A stretch of DNA of 64,000 nt from CANMIH01 sp049116335 (GCA_049116335.1 JAGDYZ010000005.1:62001-126000); one strand, 5' to 3'; shown: positions 14,957 through 24,326, counted from the first letter of the stretch. The notes: generated by a model not told the origin, from the sequence alone. Made by a program: numbers and translations.

Positions 14957-16566
14957 TTGGTGCTCGTCTCTTTGATTAACTTTGCGGCCCGGTGGGCCAG
15001 CATCATAGTCGGCGCATTGGTGTTGCCTGAGGTGATGTTGGGAAAGGCCGAGGCATCAACAACCCGAAGCCCTTCAACCCCAAATACCCGCATCTTTGGA
15101 TCAATCACCGCTGTCGCTGCACTGTCCCCCATGCGGCAGGTGGACACCGGATGAAACACGGTCCCGCATCTGGCGCGGAAATCTTCCAGAATGTCACCAT
15201 CCTTCATTCCGCGTACATCCACGTACATGGGCGCTTTGATCAGGCCCTGGAGCGCCGGGGCGTTCAGAATTTTGGCACAGAGACGCCCGCCGTTGATCAC
15301 CATTTGCTGGTCGGCGTCTGTTTCGAGAGAGTTTGGCACAATCCGCGGCGCATCTTCGTGACGCGTGCCGGTCATTTCGATCCGTCCTCGGCTTGTTGGT
15401 CGCGTTGGTTGCATCCCTAAAATGAACCCCGGAAACGGATCGGGGTGTATTACATTCCGCGTACCTTGTTGCGTGGTCGTATAGGTCACGGGATTGAAAT
15501 ACAGCTGCTGATCGGGTGCTATCTGATCCGGTGTACTGCGGAAAAAGCCACCGCACTGATTGACGCTTAGAGACAGCGGACCGCTTCGGGTCAACGCATA
15601 CTGCAGGGCAGCACGCGCTTTTCCCAGCCAAGTCCCAAGCACCTGATTCAAAGTCGGTTCTGTAGCCTGAAAATAGTAATTTATACCCAGATGGTCCTGA
15701 AGGTTCCCGCCGATGTTGTCATTGGCAACAATCACGTCGACACCATGACGTTGCAGAAGTGTGGATGAGCCCAAGCCCGATCGCTGTAAGATGAGGGGGC
15801 TATGCACCGCGCCCGCCGATAAAATCACTTCACCTGCCTTGATCTCATGTAACACACCACGAGACATCACCTGGACCCCCGTCGCGCGCTTTCCATCGAA
15901 GAGCACACGTTGCACCTTGGCATCCGTGCGCAACTCAAGGTTCTTCCGTTTCAACGCGGGCTTGAGAAACGCCTGAGCTGCGGCGCAACGACGGCCCTTT
16001 CTCGTGTTAAGTCGATATACTCCTCCGCCTTCTGGAGCATCTCCATTCATATCCTCTGTTTGCGGCAATTGCTGCGTATTGAGCGCATCGAAGAAATAGC
16101 GACTGGCGGGATGAATTTTGCGGCGCACATCGCTCACATGGATCGGTCCCGCGCCTTGTGTCTGGCCATCTGGAGCAACCTGCGTTTCGATTTCACCGTA
16201 GGTTTTTCTAGCCGCCGCCCAATTCCAACCTGTGGCGCCTGCCCGCTCCCAATCGTTGAAATCATTTGCCATGCCGCGACAGTATACCATCGCGTTTATG
16301 GCACCTGACCCGCCGACCACATGCCCCCTTGGCCAATAATCCTGTCGTCCTTGAAGCGTCGGTTGTGGCTCAGAATGATAGCCATAATTGAGCTGAGGGT
16401 GGTAGAAGAGTTTACCGTAGCCCGCAGGCACATGGATCCAAGGAGAGCGATCCTTGGGGCCACTTTCCAGCACCAGCACACGATGGCGTCCGCTTGCACT
16501 CAGCTGGTCGGCCAACACAGACCCTGCCGAACCCGCGCCGACAATTATGTAATCGAACTGCTCCAT
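14953..16566 (-). CDS. GMC-family FAD oxidoreductase (choline dehydrogenase-like)
   Basis: The 537-residue flavoprotein has an N-terminal FAD-binding motif (VGAGSAGSVLA, about 10-20, and the acidic VLESG near 33). It also has the GMC signatures WPRGHVVGGSGAINAM and GAVHSPLILQRSGLG, plus the C-terminal HPVSTCRMG with its catalytic histidine and the NTNAPTMMLA-type end. It oxidises an alcohol to an aldehyde. As the first gene of a three-gene coupled operon, it probably supplies an aldehyde for the final dehydrogenase or an acid precursor for the enolase-type enzyme. A LysR gene is divergent upstream. Confidence 0.93.
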   Translation of the reverse strand: MEQFDYIIVGAGSAGSVLADQLSASGRHRVLVLESGPKDRSPWIHVPAGYGKLFYHPQLNYGYHSEPQPTLQGRQDYWPRGHVVGGSGAINAMVYCRGMANDFNDWERAGATGWNWAAARKTYGEIETQVAPDGQTQGAGPIHVSDVRRKIHPASRYFFDALNTQQLPQTEDMNGDAPEGGGVYRLNTRKGRRCAAAQAFLKPALKRKNLELRTDAKVQRVLFDGKRATGVQVMSRGVLHEIKAGEVILSAGAVHSPLILQRSGLGSSTLLQRHGVDVIVANDNIGGNLQDHLGINYYFQATEPTLNQVLGTWLGKARAALQYALTRSGPLSLSVNQCGGFFRSTPDQIAPDQQLYFNPVTYTTTQQGTRNVIHPDPFPGFILGMQPTRPTSRGRIEMTGTRHEDAPRIVPNSLETDADQQMVINGGRLCAKILNAPALQGLIKAPMYVDVRGMKDGDILEDFRARCGTVFHPVSTCRMGDSAATAVIDPKMRVFGVEGLRVVDASAFPNITSGNTNAPTMMLAHRAAKLIKETSTK

Positions 16567-16627
16567 CCGTCCTCCGCCGAAACTGAGGTTCAGGGATAGA
16601 GGGCGCAGCCGTCAGTAGACAAACGAA

Positions 16628-16654
16628 GAATTTTTTGATTATGACTCGAAAAAT
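16628..16654. promoter_or_regulatory. A/T-rich inverted repeat, candidate LysR operator
   Basis: AATTTTTTGA (16628-16637) and TCGAAAAATT (16645-16654) are inverted repeats matching at 9 of 10 positions around a 7-nt spacer. The repeat contains a T-N11-A pattern and lies in the divergent region between the GMC oxidoreductase gene and the LysR gene. This is the classic position for autoregulation and activation of the operon. Binding is inferred. Confidence 0.45.
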
Positions 16655-16667
16655 TTTGAAGGTGATC

Positions 16668-17549
16668 ATGAGCTACAACTTCCCTCCCCTTCCCTGGCTT
16701 CTAGCCTTTGAAGCCACCGCGCGCGCGGGGACGTTCACATTGGCTGCCGAGGAGCTTGGATTGACACCCGCCGCCGTCAGTTATCAGGTCCGCGCGCTGG
16801 AAGCGCAGCTGGGGTATCCACTGTTTATCCGTAAAACCCGTGCGTTAGAGCTGACCCGGCTGGGTCAGCTTTATCTGCCCGGTGTAAGTCGCGCCTTTGC
16901 AGATCTCGCCAATACAACCACGGGGGTCTTTGGCAAGTCGAGCCCAACTTTGATCCGCATTCGGTGCCTTCAAAGCTTCGCTCTGCTTTGGCTGGTGCCG
17001 CGCTTGCCCGCGCTTTATGCCCAGCTTCCCGGTCTGCAATTGCAGATCAATACCGGATCTTGGTCTGGTGCCATGGATGCGGAACAGCTTGATCTGGATA
17101 TTCGATACGGCGATGGCCGATGGACGGATGGGACTGTTGAACTGCTCAATCATCCCGAAATTATCCCCCTTTGCGCGCCCACTTTGGCATATGAGGCGAT
17201 GAGCGCTCAGACCTTGATCCGAGAACCTCTCATCGAAATTTCCGGTGTGGCCGACACCTGGGACAGCTTTTTTGCATCGCAGGGTGTCGCGCAATCGTCC
17301 CCTCCTCCAATCCTTCAGGTGGATCAATCGGTCACCGCCCTCGACCTAGCGGCCCAAGGTATGGGGATATGCCTCGTGTCAGAGATTTTCGCCCGCCCCT
17401 ATTTGGCAGATGGTCGGCTGGTCGCAGCCCTAGAAGCGCGGCCTAAATCTGATCAGGGGCTCTACATGGTCTTCAACGACACCACCGGGCCCGCTCAGTC
17501 CGAAAACCAAGCTCTCCGCCGCTGGCTTCAGGCAGAAATGTCCCAGTAG
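16668..17549 (+). CDS. LysR-family regulator (GcvA-like), divergent from the GMC operon
   Basis: Translation from the ATG behind AAGGTG (MSYNFPPLPW) gives 293 residues. The N-terminus has the GcvA-type form, LPPL-like then WLLAFEATARAGTFTLAAEELGL, with the helix-turn-helix at about 18-60 followed by a substrate-binding domain. The gene is divergent from the GMC/enolase/ALDH operon, and the repeat at 16628-16654 lies between them. It is probably the pathway-specific regulator. An upstream in-frame start at 16635 would place the coding region over the repeat and is less likely. Confidence 0.9.
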   Translation: MSYNFPPLPWLLAFEATARAGTFTLAAEELGLTPAAVSYQVRALEAQLGYPLFIRKTRALELTRLGQLYLPGVSRAFADLANTTTGVFGKSSPTLIRIRCLQSFALLWLVPRLPALYAQLPGLQLQINTGSWSGAMDAEQLDLDIRYGDGRWTDGTVELLNHPEIIPLCAPTLAYEAMSAQTLIREPLIEISGVADTWDSFFASQGVAQSSPPPILQVDQSVTALDLAAQGMGICLVSEIFARPYLADGRLVAALEARPKSDQGLYMVFNDTTGPAQSENQALRRWLQAEMSQ

Positions 17550-17565
17550 ACGTGAATAACAAAAA

Positions 17566-18444
17566 TTATTTCCGTCCACTCCAATAGGCACCCCGGTTTT
17601 GGCGCAGCACCTCATAGGTTTCGATTCGTTCCTGGGCTGCGTCACTGCCCTGCTGGATCAACAAAGCCAGAAGATTTTCCACCAAAGCCATTGCACCGGC
17701 AAAACACCCAAACCGATGTGTCGTGACCGCCGAGGCCACCAAGACCTCATCAGGTTTCACTTCCGGGGCTATGATCTCGCTGTCGGAAATCAACACCAGC
17801 CCCAGTCCCCGTTCCTGTGCAAACAGGCAGGCGTCAATGGTCTCGCGAGAGTAGGGAGCAAAAGCGATTGCGATGATAACATCACCTGGCTTTGCAAGGT
17901 TAAGATCATCCAGGGCACTTCCGTGGAGACGAGGAATTAAATCCAACGTCGGCAAGGCCATGCGCCCTACGTAGTGGAAATAATATGCCAGAGCATGGCT
18001 GGCCCGCGCCCCGGTCAGGTAGACATGGCTCGCCCCAAGCAGAAGACGGACCACATGCTGCATTTTATCCGCATCCTGATGTAGCGACCTCTGCACAATC
18101 GACAGACTATTGAGGGCCGCCTCTGCCTGCGCGCGGCCCATCTCTCCCTGCTCCTGAATACCCGCAATCCAAGTGGGATGATCCGCCTGCGCCGAGGTAG
18201 TGACAAGCGCGTGCCGAAAGGGCGCCCGGAGTTCCTCAAATCCCTCGAACCCAAAATGCTGTGCCAGCCGGATCAGGGTATAGGTGCTCACCCCGGTCTT
18301 CTCGGCGGTGCGTCTGATCGGGTCGAGCCCAAAGTCAGAAGGATGATCAAGAATGTACTTGGCCACCTGAGCCAACCGAGGGCTAAGCGAAGGGATCTCT
18401 CGCTTAAGCGCTGAAATCATACGGGGTTTTTGCGATGGATCCAT
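17566..18444 (-). CDS. MurR/RpiR-family transcriptional regulator with SIS domain
   Basis: Starting at the ATG behind GAGG, the protein has 292 residues. An N-terminal RpiR-type helix-turn-helix (about 5-75, with TAEKTGVSTYTLIRLAQHFG) is followed by a SIS sugar-isomerase-like domain (about 120-260, with TGARASHALAYYF and a loop with GDVIIAIAF). SIS domains in this family bind phosphosugars or other small ligands. It is divergent from the class III aminotransferase gene with an ATAACATATGTTAT palindrome between them, so that gene is the likely target. The alternative GTG start lies five codons upstream. Confidence 0.9.
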   Translation of the reverse strand: MDPSQKPRMISALKREIPSLSPRLAQVAKYILDHPSDFGLDPIRRTAEKTGVSTYTLIRLAQHFGFEGFEELRAPFRHALVTTSAQADHPTWIAGIQEQGEMGRAQAEAALNSLSIVQRSLHQDADKMQHVVRLLLGASHVYLTGARASHALAYYFHYVGRMALPTLDLIPRLHGSALDDLNLAKPGDVIIAIAFAPYSRETIDACLFAQERGLGLVLISDSEIIAPEVKPDEVLVASAVTTHRFGCFAGAMALVENLLALLIQQGSDAAQERIETYEVLRQNRGAYWSGRK

Positions 18445-18466
18445 AGTAACCTCAGACACGGGCGAA

Positions 18467-18480
18467 ATAACATATGTTAT
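18467..18480. promoter_or_regulatory. Perfect 14-bp palindrome, candidate RpiR operator
   Basis: ATAACATATGTTAT is an exact palindrome in the 104-bp space between the RpiR regulator and the aminotransferase gene, close to the regulator's translation start. Position and symmetry suggest an operator bound by the adjacent regulator. It does not match the Zur pattern, because the half-sites are in the opposite order. Confidence 0.45.
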
Positions 18481-18548
18481 CTCACCTGTGATTTGACTGA
18501 AACTGATTTTTCACCAACCTTGCCTCCGTCGCAACAAGGACATTTCTA

Positions 18549-19871
18549 ATGAGCCACGTCTTTCCCCGCCACTGCCATTCTTCGCTGCCACGTGCCGTCT
18601 CAGGGGATGGCTGTTTTTTGGTTGATGCTGACGGCAAACGGTATTTCGACGGATCAGGCGGAGCTGCGGTTTCCTGTCTTGGGCACTCAAATCCCCGTGT
18701 AACGCAGGCTGTCAAGGATCAGATGGACAAGATCGCCTTTGCGCATAGTGGATTTTTCACCTCCGACCCTGCAGAAGAATTGGCGGATCTCCTCATCGCC
18801 CATGCACCCGGAGAATTGGACCGTGTTTATCTGGTCTCAGGGGGATCCGAAGCCGTAGAAGCGGCCATCAAGCTGGCCCGGCAGTATCATATCGAAAATG
18901 GCGAACCACAGCGGCGTCAACTGATTGCCCGCCGTCAAAGCTATCACGGCAATACGCTTGGGGCTCTAGCAGCCGGGGGCAACGCCTGGCGCCGTCAGCA
19001 ATTCGACCCACTCTTGATCGATGTGAGCCATATCTCACCTTGCTACGAATACGCCGAACGCCGGGCGAAAGAAGATCTTGTTGCCTATGGGCAACGGGTC
19101 GCCAACGAGTTGGAAGACGAAATTCTACGTTGCGGGCCAGACAGCGTCATGGCCTTTCTTGCTGAACCCGTGGTTGGTGCCACGCTTGGCGCGGTCCCGG
19201 CGGTCGAAGGGTATTTCAAGCGGATCCGCGAAATCTGCGATAAATACGGTGTCTTGCTCATCTTGGATGAAGTGATGTGTGGCATGGGCCGCACCGGCCA
19301 CCTGTTTGCCTGTGACCACGATGGGGTATCGCCTGACATCCTGTGTATCGCCAAAGGGTTGGGTGCAGGATATCAGCCGATTGGCGCCATGCTGTGCACC
19401 GCAAAAATCTACGATGCCATTGCCTCAGGTTCGGGCTTTTTTCAGCATGGCCACACCTATATGGGCCATCCAGTAGCAGCCGCTGCGAGCCTCGCCGTTC
19501 TCACTGAAATGCTCGATAAAAACCTGTTGCCGAAGGTCACGGCACGCGGTGAGTTTTTGGATCACGCCCTTCGCGTAAGCTTAGGTAGCCACCCCAATGT
19601 TGGGGATATCCGTGGCCGTGGGCTGTTCCGTGGAATCGAGCTTGTCGCGGATCGCGACACTAAGACCCCATTTGATCCATCACTGGGCCTGGCAGGGAAG
19701 ATCAAAAAGGCGGCCTTCGCCAAGGGCCTGATCTGTTATCCGATGCCCGGAACACGAGATGGCATGAACGGCGACCACATTTTGCTGGCCCCGCCCTTTA
19801 TCGCGAGCGAAGCAGAGCTATCAGACGCAGTTTCGCGTCTCGCAGATGCGATACACTCGGCCCTGCCTTAA
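18549..19871 (+). CDS. Class III (omega) PLP-dependent aminotransferase
   Basis: This is a complete class III aminotransferase of 440 residues. The PLP-phosphate site SGGSEAVEAAIKLARQY lies at about 99-115, the PLP-stacking aspartate in LILDEVMCGMGRTG at about 240, and the Schiff-base lysine in CIAKGLGAGYQPIGA at about 272. It transfers amino groups between an amine or omega-amino acid and a 2-oxoacid. Annotation pipelines often call this group aspartate aminotransferase family, which is only a family name. Regulation by the divergent RpiR protein is likely. Confidence 0.92.
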   Translation: MSHVFPRHCHSSLPRAVSGDGCFLVDADGKRYFDGSGGAAVSCLGHSNPRVTQAVKDQMDKIAFAHSGFFTSDPAEELADLLIAHAPGELDRVYLVSGGSEAVEAAIKLARQYHIENGEPQRRQLIARRQSYHGNTLGALAAGGNAWRRQQFDPLLIDVSHISPCYEYAERRAKEDLVAYGQRVANELEDEILRCGPDSVMAFLAEPVVGATLGAVPAVEGYFKRIREICDKYGVLLILDEVMCGMGRTGHLFACDHDGVSPDILCIAKGLGAGYQPIGAMLCTAKIYDAIASGSGFFQHGHTYMGHPVAAAASLAVLTEMLDKNLLPKVTARGEFLDHALRVSLGSHPNVGDIRGRGLFRGIELVADRDTKTPFDPSLGLAGKIKKAAFAKGLICYPMPGTRDGMNGDHILLAPPFIASEAELSDAVSRLADAIHSALP

Positions 19872-19874
19872 ACC

Positions 19875-20852
19875 TCACTCGGGGCGACACAACTCGCCCC
19901 GCACTTTTGCAAGAATCGTTCTCACGATAAGTCCTGCCATGATCAGCAGCAGGACAGACAAAAAGACCAGTCCCAGCGCATCATGTGTGGACGACCCTGT
20001 CAGACGTCCAAAGTGCATTGTTGCCAGCGTCAGACCCGCAACCGGAAAGCTCAACGCCCACCAACTAAGCGCAAAGGGAAGCTTGGCAAATCCCGGCGCC
20101 TGAAGTGCCACAATAGCTGCGAACACCAAAGACGCGTTGTAGAGGATACGGGCAAAAGCATCGATCTCGCCTCCATTCAGCTGCAACCAGGCCAAAAAGG
20201 CCACCGCCGGCGGGGCGATCAAAATCCCCAAAGTGGGAAGCAAGCGACCGGGCAAAGGATCGTGAAAAATCAACCGGTTCGTGACAAGCGTTAAAAGCAC
20301 GATCCAAAACAGAACACCGGTTGAGAAGAACAGCCATGACAGCTCAACAAACCCAAACGGCACACCGGCCACAGGCACAATGACATTGCCCACGGCCGGG
20401 ATGAACCAAGCCGGTGAAATATGCATCGGTTGAAACGGTCGACGGCCAATCCATCCTGAGATAACGGCCAAAGTTAATCCGCCCTGAGCGATAGCTCCGA
20501 CGCACCAAATCCCCAGCGCCAAATCTGGCATCTGGTCACGCAGTGCCGTTGCAATCAACAGCAGCGAAATGGAGATCGCCGGAAAGAAAGCCATCTTAAC
20601 AGGGTGATGCCACTCAGCGACCACCGCATGGGGATATCGAAACGCTTTCAAAAGATAGACCGCAGCCAGAACGATAAAGTCAACGATTGTCACCCACAGG
20701 GAGAGGGTAGAGGCGCCCGAGCCCCATCCAAACCGTGCCTCCACCACGTGTAAGGCCAACGTCATCCCCGCCAGTCCCATCACCGTGGCAAAAAACGTCA
20801 CCGGAAAATGTTCCAGACTCACATCGTCTGATTTGGGCACGCCTTGGGTCAT
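19875..20852 (-). CDS. SLAC1/TDT-family transporter (TehA-like)
   Basis: This is a membrane protein of about 325 residues with ten predicted helices across nearly its whole length, starting SLEHFPVTFFATVMGLAGM. That opening segment is typical of the tellurite-resistance/dicarboxylate transporter (TDT) family, which includes TehA and the plant anion channel SLAC1. It may conduct anions or exchange small organic acids; a tellurite role is not implied. The GTG at 20879 is an alternative start. It converges on the aminotransferase gene with only three bases between them. Confidence 0.87.
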   Translation of the reverse strand: MTQGVPKSDDVSLEHFPVTFFATVMGLAGMTLALHVVEARFGWGSGASTLSLWVTIVDFIVLAAVYLLKAFRYPHAVVAEWHHPVKMAFFPAISISLLLIATALRDQMPDLALGIWCVGAIAQGGLTLAVISGWIGRRPFQPMHISPAWFIPAVGNVIVPVAGVPFGFVELSWLFFSTGVLFWIVLLTLVTNRLIFHDPLPGRLLPTLGILIAPPAVAFLAWLQLNGGEIDAFARILYNASLVFAAIVALQAPGFAKLPFALSWWALSFPVAGLTLATMHFGRLTGSSTHDALGLVFLSVLLLIMAGLIVRTILAKVRGELCRPE

Positions 20853-20931
20853 CTTTGGGTCTCGTGTTTGAGGTTTCACATATCATTATTGGAATGTTTT
20901 GGCTTTGTAAACTTTGACCAGGATCAAAATA

Positions 20932-20964
20932 CAAAAAACCCCGCAGGGCCAAGCGCTGCGGGGT
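20932..20964 (-). terminator. Rho-independent terminator after ychF
   Basis: On the minus strand ACCCCGCAG pairs with CTGCGGGGT, followed by TTTTTTG. It lies 25 nt after the ychF stop and is a strong intrinsic terminator. It also separates ychF from the TDT transporter gene. Confidence 0.9.
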
Positions 20965-20988
20965 CACAAATCGGCGTGGTATCTGTGA

Positions 20989-22086
20989 TCAGGTATTGAA
21001 CAAGAAGTGCAAAACGTCGCCGTCCTTCACTTCGTAACCCTTACCTTCTGCGCGCATTTTGCCTGCGTCTTTGGCTCCGCCTTCGCCATCACATGCGACA
21101 TAGTCATCATAGGCAATTGTCTCGGCGCGGATAAAGCCACGCTCGAAATCGCCATGGATCACCCCCGCGGCCTGTGGCGCAAGTGTGCCCTCTTTAATCG
21201 TCCAGGCGCGTGCCTCTTTCGGGCCGACGGTGAAATAGGTCTGTAACTGGAGCAACTCATAGCCAGCACGGATCAGACGATCGAGACCCGCCTCTTCCAG
21301 ACCAAGTTCGCCAAGGAACATCTCAGCTTCTTCGGCTTCCAACTGGCTGATTTCTTCTTCGATCTTGGCAGAGATCACAACGTGGGTGTTGCCCTGTGCT
21401 GCGGCCATCTCAGCAACACGCTGAGACAAGGCGTTGCCGTCAGCGGCTTCGCCCTCATCCACGTTACAGACATAGAGGACCGGTTTGGTCGACAAGAGCT
21501 GAAGCATCTTCCACTGCTTCATATCCTCAGCGTCGATTTCGCAAAGACGCGCGGGTTTGCCTTGCTCAAGCATCTCCATCGCCATCTTCATCAGACGTTC
21601 CTGCTGAACCGCCTCTTTGTCACCGCCACGCACTTTGCGCACAATGTTCACGAGACGCTTCTCGATGCTTTCCATATCGGCAATGATCAGCTCAGTCTCG
21701 ATGGTTTCCGCATCTTCAACCGGATCAACACGACCGTCCACGTGTGTGACATCGTCATCTTCGAAACACCGCAGCACATGGGCAATGGCGTCTGTTTCGC
21801 GAATGTTAGCCAAGAATTGGTTGCCCAGACCTTCGCCCTTTGACGCGCCTTTCACGAGGCCCGCGATGTCCACAAAGGTCATGCGCGTCGGAATGATGTT
21901 CGCCGATTTGGCAATGGCGGCCAGCGTATCCAACCGGGCGTCAGGCACACCTACGTCACCGACATTCGGTTCGATTGTGCAAAACGGAAAGTTGGCCGCC
22001 TGCGCTGCGGCGGTTTTGGTGAGCGCATTAAAGAGGGTCGACTTGCCGACATTCGGCAGACCCACGATACCCATTCGAAAGCCCAT
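20989..22086 (-). CDS. ychF: Redox-regulated ATPase/GTPase YchF (Obg family)
   Basis: The 365-residue protein is full length. It has the P-loop GLPNVGKSTLFNAL (about 9-22) and the YchF-specific switch NFPFCTIEPN. The normal GTPase NKxD specificity motif is changed to NVDE, which in this family gives preference for ATP. A coiled-coil insert and a C-terminal TGS domain follow (about 280-365, including GPKEARAWTI). YchF is a conserved translation-associated ATPase linked to oxidative-stress responses. It is transcribed alone, with its own terminator. Confidence 0.96.
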   Translation of the reverse strand: MGFRMGIVGLPNVGKSTLFNALTKTAAAQAANFPFCTIEPNVGDVGVPDARLDTLAAIAKSANIIPTRMTFVDIAGLVKGASKGEGLGNQFLANIRETDAIAHVLRCFEDDDVTHVDGRVDPVEDAETIETELIIADMESIEKRLVNIVRKVRGGDKEAVQQERLMKMAMEMLEQGKPARLCEIDAEDMKQWKMLQLLSTKPVLYVCNVDEGEAADGNALSQRVAEMAAAQGNTHVVISAKIEEEISQLEAEEAEMFLGELGLEEAGLDRLIRAGYELLQLQTYFTVGPKEARAWTIKEGTLAPQAAGVIHGDFERGFIRAETIAYDDYVACDGEGGAKDAGKMRAEGKGYEVKDGDVLHFLFNT

Positions 22087-22153
22087 CTGACGCTCTCCAT
22101 TAGTGATTGACGCGGGTGCTTCTAGTCCGAAGCACCCTTTGGCGCAAGACGCG

Positions 22154-23518
22154 CTATGAAACAGGTTTGACCTGCGAGGTTCCCCAGGTCCAGAACCGCC
22201 ACCCCAGGAGCAAAGCAGCGACGCTCAGGCCGAGAACAAGACCGCTCCAAACCCCAACACCCTCAAAGCCCATCTGGGTCCCAAACAGCCAAGCCGCCGG
22301 GAACCCAATCCCCCAATACGAAATGACGGCAACCACCATCGGGATGCCAGTGTCATGCAACCCACGCAAAAAGCCCAAGTGCACAACCTGCATCGCATCC
22401 ACCAACTGGAACAGCACAGCCATCACCAATAAAACGCGACCGATTTCAAGAATAGCCATCCGCTTGGGTTCATCCGGGCTCAGGAATAGATTGATCAGCT
22501 GGTCCGGGAAACTCAGGAAAAGAACCATAGACAGGGCTACCCCCACGAGGCTCAGCACGATAACAACCTTGGCCCCTGCCTGAAGATGCGGGGCATCTCC
22601 ACGCCCCAAAGCATTCCCTGCTCGGACTGTGGCCGCCTGAGACAAGCCGAGTTGCAGCATGAAAGTTAGCGCCGCCAAATTCAAAACCACGCCATGCGCC
22701 GCCAAGGGCACCTCACCAAGGGTCCCCATCAACATTGCGGCGCCGGAAAACAATGAAGATTCCGCCAAAGTGGTCAGGCCAATCGGCAACCCGATTGCGA
22801 AGATTTTGACCAACATTTCGCGGTCCGGGTTCCAAAACCGGACAAAGAGCTGATGTTCCGGGAGAACTTTGATCGCGTATTGGACAACAAGCAATAGCAT
22901 CAGGCTTTGAGCGACAATAGACGCGATCGCGGCCCCATCGATCCCCAAGCGAGGCAGTCCAAAATTTCCGAAAATCAAAGCGTAGTTAGCAACAACGTTC
23001 ACCAGTACTGCGGCAATCGTCACCCATAGCACGACACTGGCATGTTCCAGTGCAGACAGATAGTTCCGCAAGACCATCATGCCCAGCCCCGGAAGCATGC
23101 CCCAGCCAGCGATACGAAGGTATTGTTGCGCGAGTCTCGCGGTACCGTCCTCCTGACCAAGTGACAGTAGAATGGGTTCAGAGAACCACAAAATGGGCAT
23201 CACGAGAACGAAATAGCCGATCGACCACCACAACGCCATGCGTGTGGCTCGGCGGATCTGGGTTTCATCCTCTTGCGCTGCAAAGGTCGCCACAAGTGGC
23301 ATCAGCGCAAAGGCGAATCCCGACCCCAGCAGGAACAAAACAAAGAAAACGGAGGTCGCCAAGGTCAGCGCAGCCAGCTCAGGCACACCATACCATCCCA
23401 TCATGATGGTATCGGTCATCCCAATCGCAAATTGAGCAACCTGCCCACCAATCAACGGCAGGCCGAGTACCAGCACCGCTTTGGTATGCTGGCGATATGT
23501 CATAGGTACAGAAGTCAT
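22154..23518 (-). CDS. MATE-family multidrug/Na+ efflux transporter
   Basis: The 454-residue membrane protein has twelve predicted helices in two related six-helix halves, as in the MATE (NorM-like) family. The start of helix 1 (LGLPLIGGQVAQFAIGMTDTIMMG) and the second-half counterpart (IGLPIGLTTLAESSLFSGAAMLMG) are the recurring family segments; only parts are quoted here as family hallmarks. It would extrude cationic drugs or metabolites with Na+ or H+. The gene follows no regulator and ends 67 nt before ychF on the same strand. Confidence 0.93.
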   Translation of the reverse strand: MTSVPMTYRQHTKAVLVLGLPLIGGQVAQFAIGMTDTIMMGWYGVPELAALTLATSVFFVLFLLGSGFAFALMPLVATFAAQEDETQIRRATRMALWWSIGYFVLVMPILWFSEPILLSLGQEDGTARLAQQYLRIAGWGMLPGLGMMVLRNYLSALEHASVVLWVTIAAVLVNVVANYALIFGNFGLPRLGIDGAAIASIVAQSLMLLLVVQYAIKVLPEHQLFVRFWNPDREMLVKIFAIGLPIGLTTLAESSLFSGAAMLMGTLGEVPLAAHGVVLNLAALTFMLQLGLSQAATVRAGNALGRGDAPHLQAGAKVVIVLSLVGVALSMVLFLSFPDQLINLFLSPDEPKRMAILEIGRVLLVMAVLFQLVDAMQVVHLGFLRGLHDTGIPMVVAVISYWGIGFPAAWLFGTQMGFEGVGVWSGLVLGLSVAALLLGWRFWTWGTSQVKPVS

Positions 23519-23641
23519 ACTATGCCCTTATGCCTGCACATATCCTAAGGCAAGGATTCCTTCTCAGAAGCATAGCCGGCCAACTGGCACGTGGATTCTA
23601 TGGTACTCTTGGATCGTTGAGTAGCGATTGAAAGGAGTATT

Positions 23642-24283
23642 ATGGCCGTCCCGATTGATATGTCTGACCTGTTGCCAAAGGCACGTGCGTTCCTAGAAGA
23701 TTTAACCGAAAACAACTCACGCGATTGGTTCAACGCAAACAGAAACCGCTACGACAGCGAGGTGAAGCGCCCGACCGAACGTCTGGCAGATGCAGTGACA
23801 TCTTGGCTGGCTTCGCGATACGGTGCCGCCCCGCGCAGCAAGCTGTTTCGTCCGCACCGAGATGTGCGGTTTTCCGACGACAAAACGCCCTATACCACAC
23901 ATCTACACGTCATGTGGTCTTTGCCTGATGGGCGCGCGTGGTACTTGGGGATTGCAGCAGATTACGCCACAGCCGGTGCTGGAATTATGCAGTTCGAACG
24001 CCATCAGATTGACCAATGGCGTGCTGCGATGGATGGCCCCTTGGGCGAAGAGGCCGCAGCATTTCTCTCAGGGCCGTGGCGCGTTGACCCTCCCGCCCTC
24101 AAAACTGTTCCCGCCCCTTACCCTCAGGATCACCCCCAGTCGGATTTGCTGCGACGTAAAGGGCTTGTGGCATGGGCGGACGATCTTGATGAAGAACTCA
24201 CTGCGAACCCCTTGGCTGCCCTTCAAAACACCTTCGATGAACTGAGTGACATTCAAGACATTTTGAGCCGGGCGCTGCGTTAG
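23642..24283 (+). CDS. DUF2461-family protein
   Basis: This 213-residue protein matches the DUF2461 (TIGR02453) family: FLEDLTENNSRDWFNANRNRY near the N-terminus (only the segment NNSRDWF is diagnostic), then DVRFSDDKTPYTTH near residue 77 and a C-terminal RKGLVAW segment. No membrane segment or signal peptide is seen, so it is cytoplasmic. The family's function is unknown. It is divergent from the MATE gene and is followed by a terminator hairpin. Confidence 0.87.
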   Translation: MAVPIDMSDLLPKARAFLEDLTENNSRDWFNANRNRYDSEVKRPTERLADAVTSWLASRYGAAPRSKLFRPHRDVRFSDDKTPYTTHLHVMWSLPDGRAWYLGIAADYATAGAGIMQFERHQIDQWRAAMDGPLGEEAAAFLSGPWRVDPPALKTVPAPYPQDHPQSDLLRRKGLVAWADDLDEELTANPLAALQNTFDELSDIQDILSRALR

Positions 24284-24290
24284 ACGATTC

Positions 24291-24326
24291 AAAAAGGGCC
24301 ATGATGCAAAATCACGGCCCCTTTTT
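24291..24326. terminator. Bidirectional terminator between DUF2461 and PPK2 genes
   Basis: AAAAAGGGCC-ATGAT pairs with ATCACGGCCCCTTTTT with one bulge. A-runs and T-runs on both sides let it serve the plus-strand DUF2461 gene and the convergent ppk2 gene. Confidence 0.85.
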
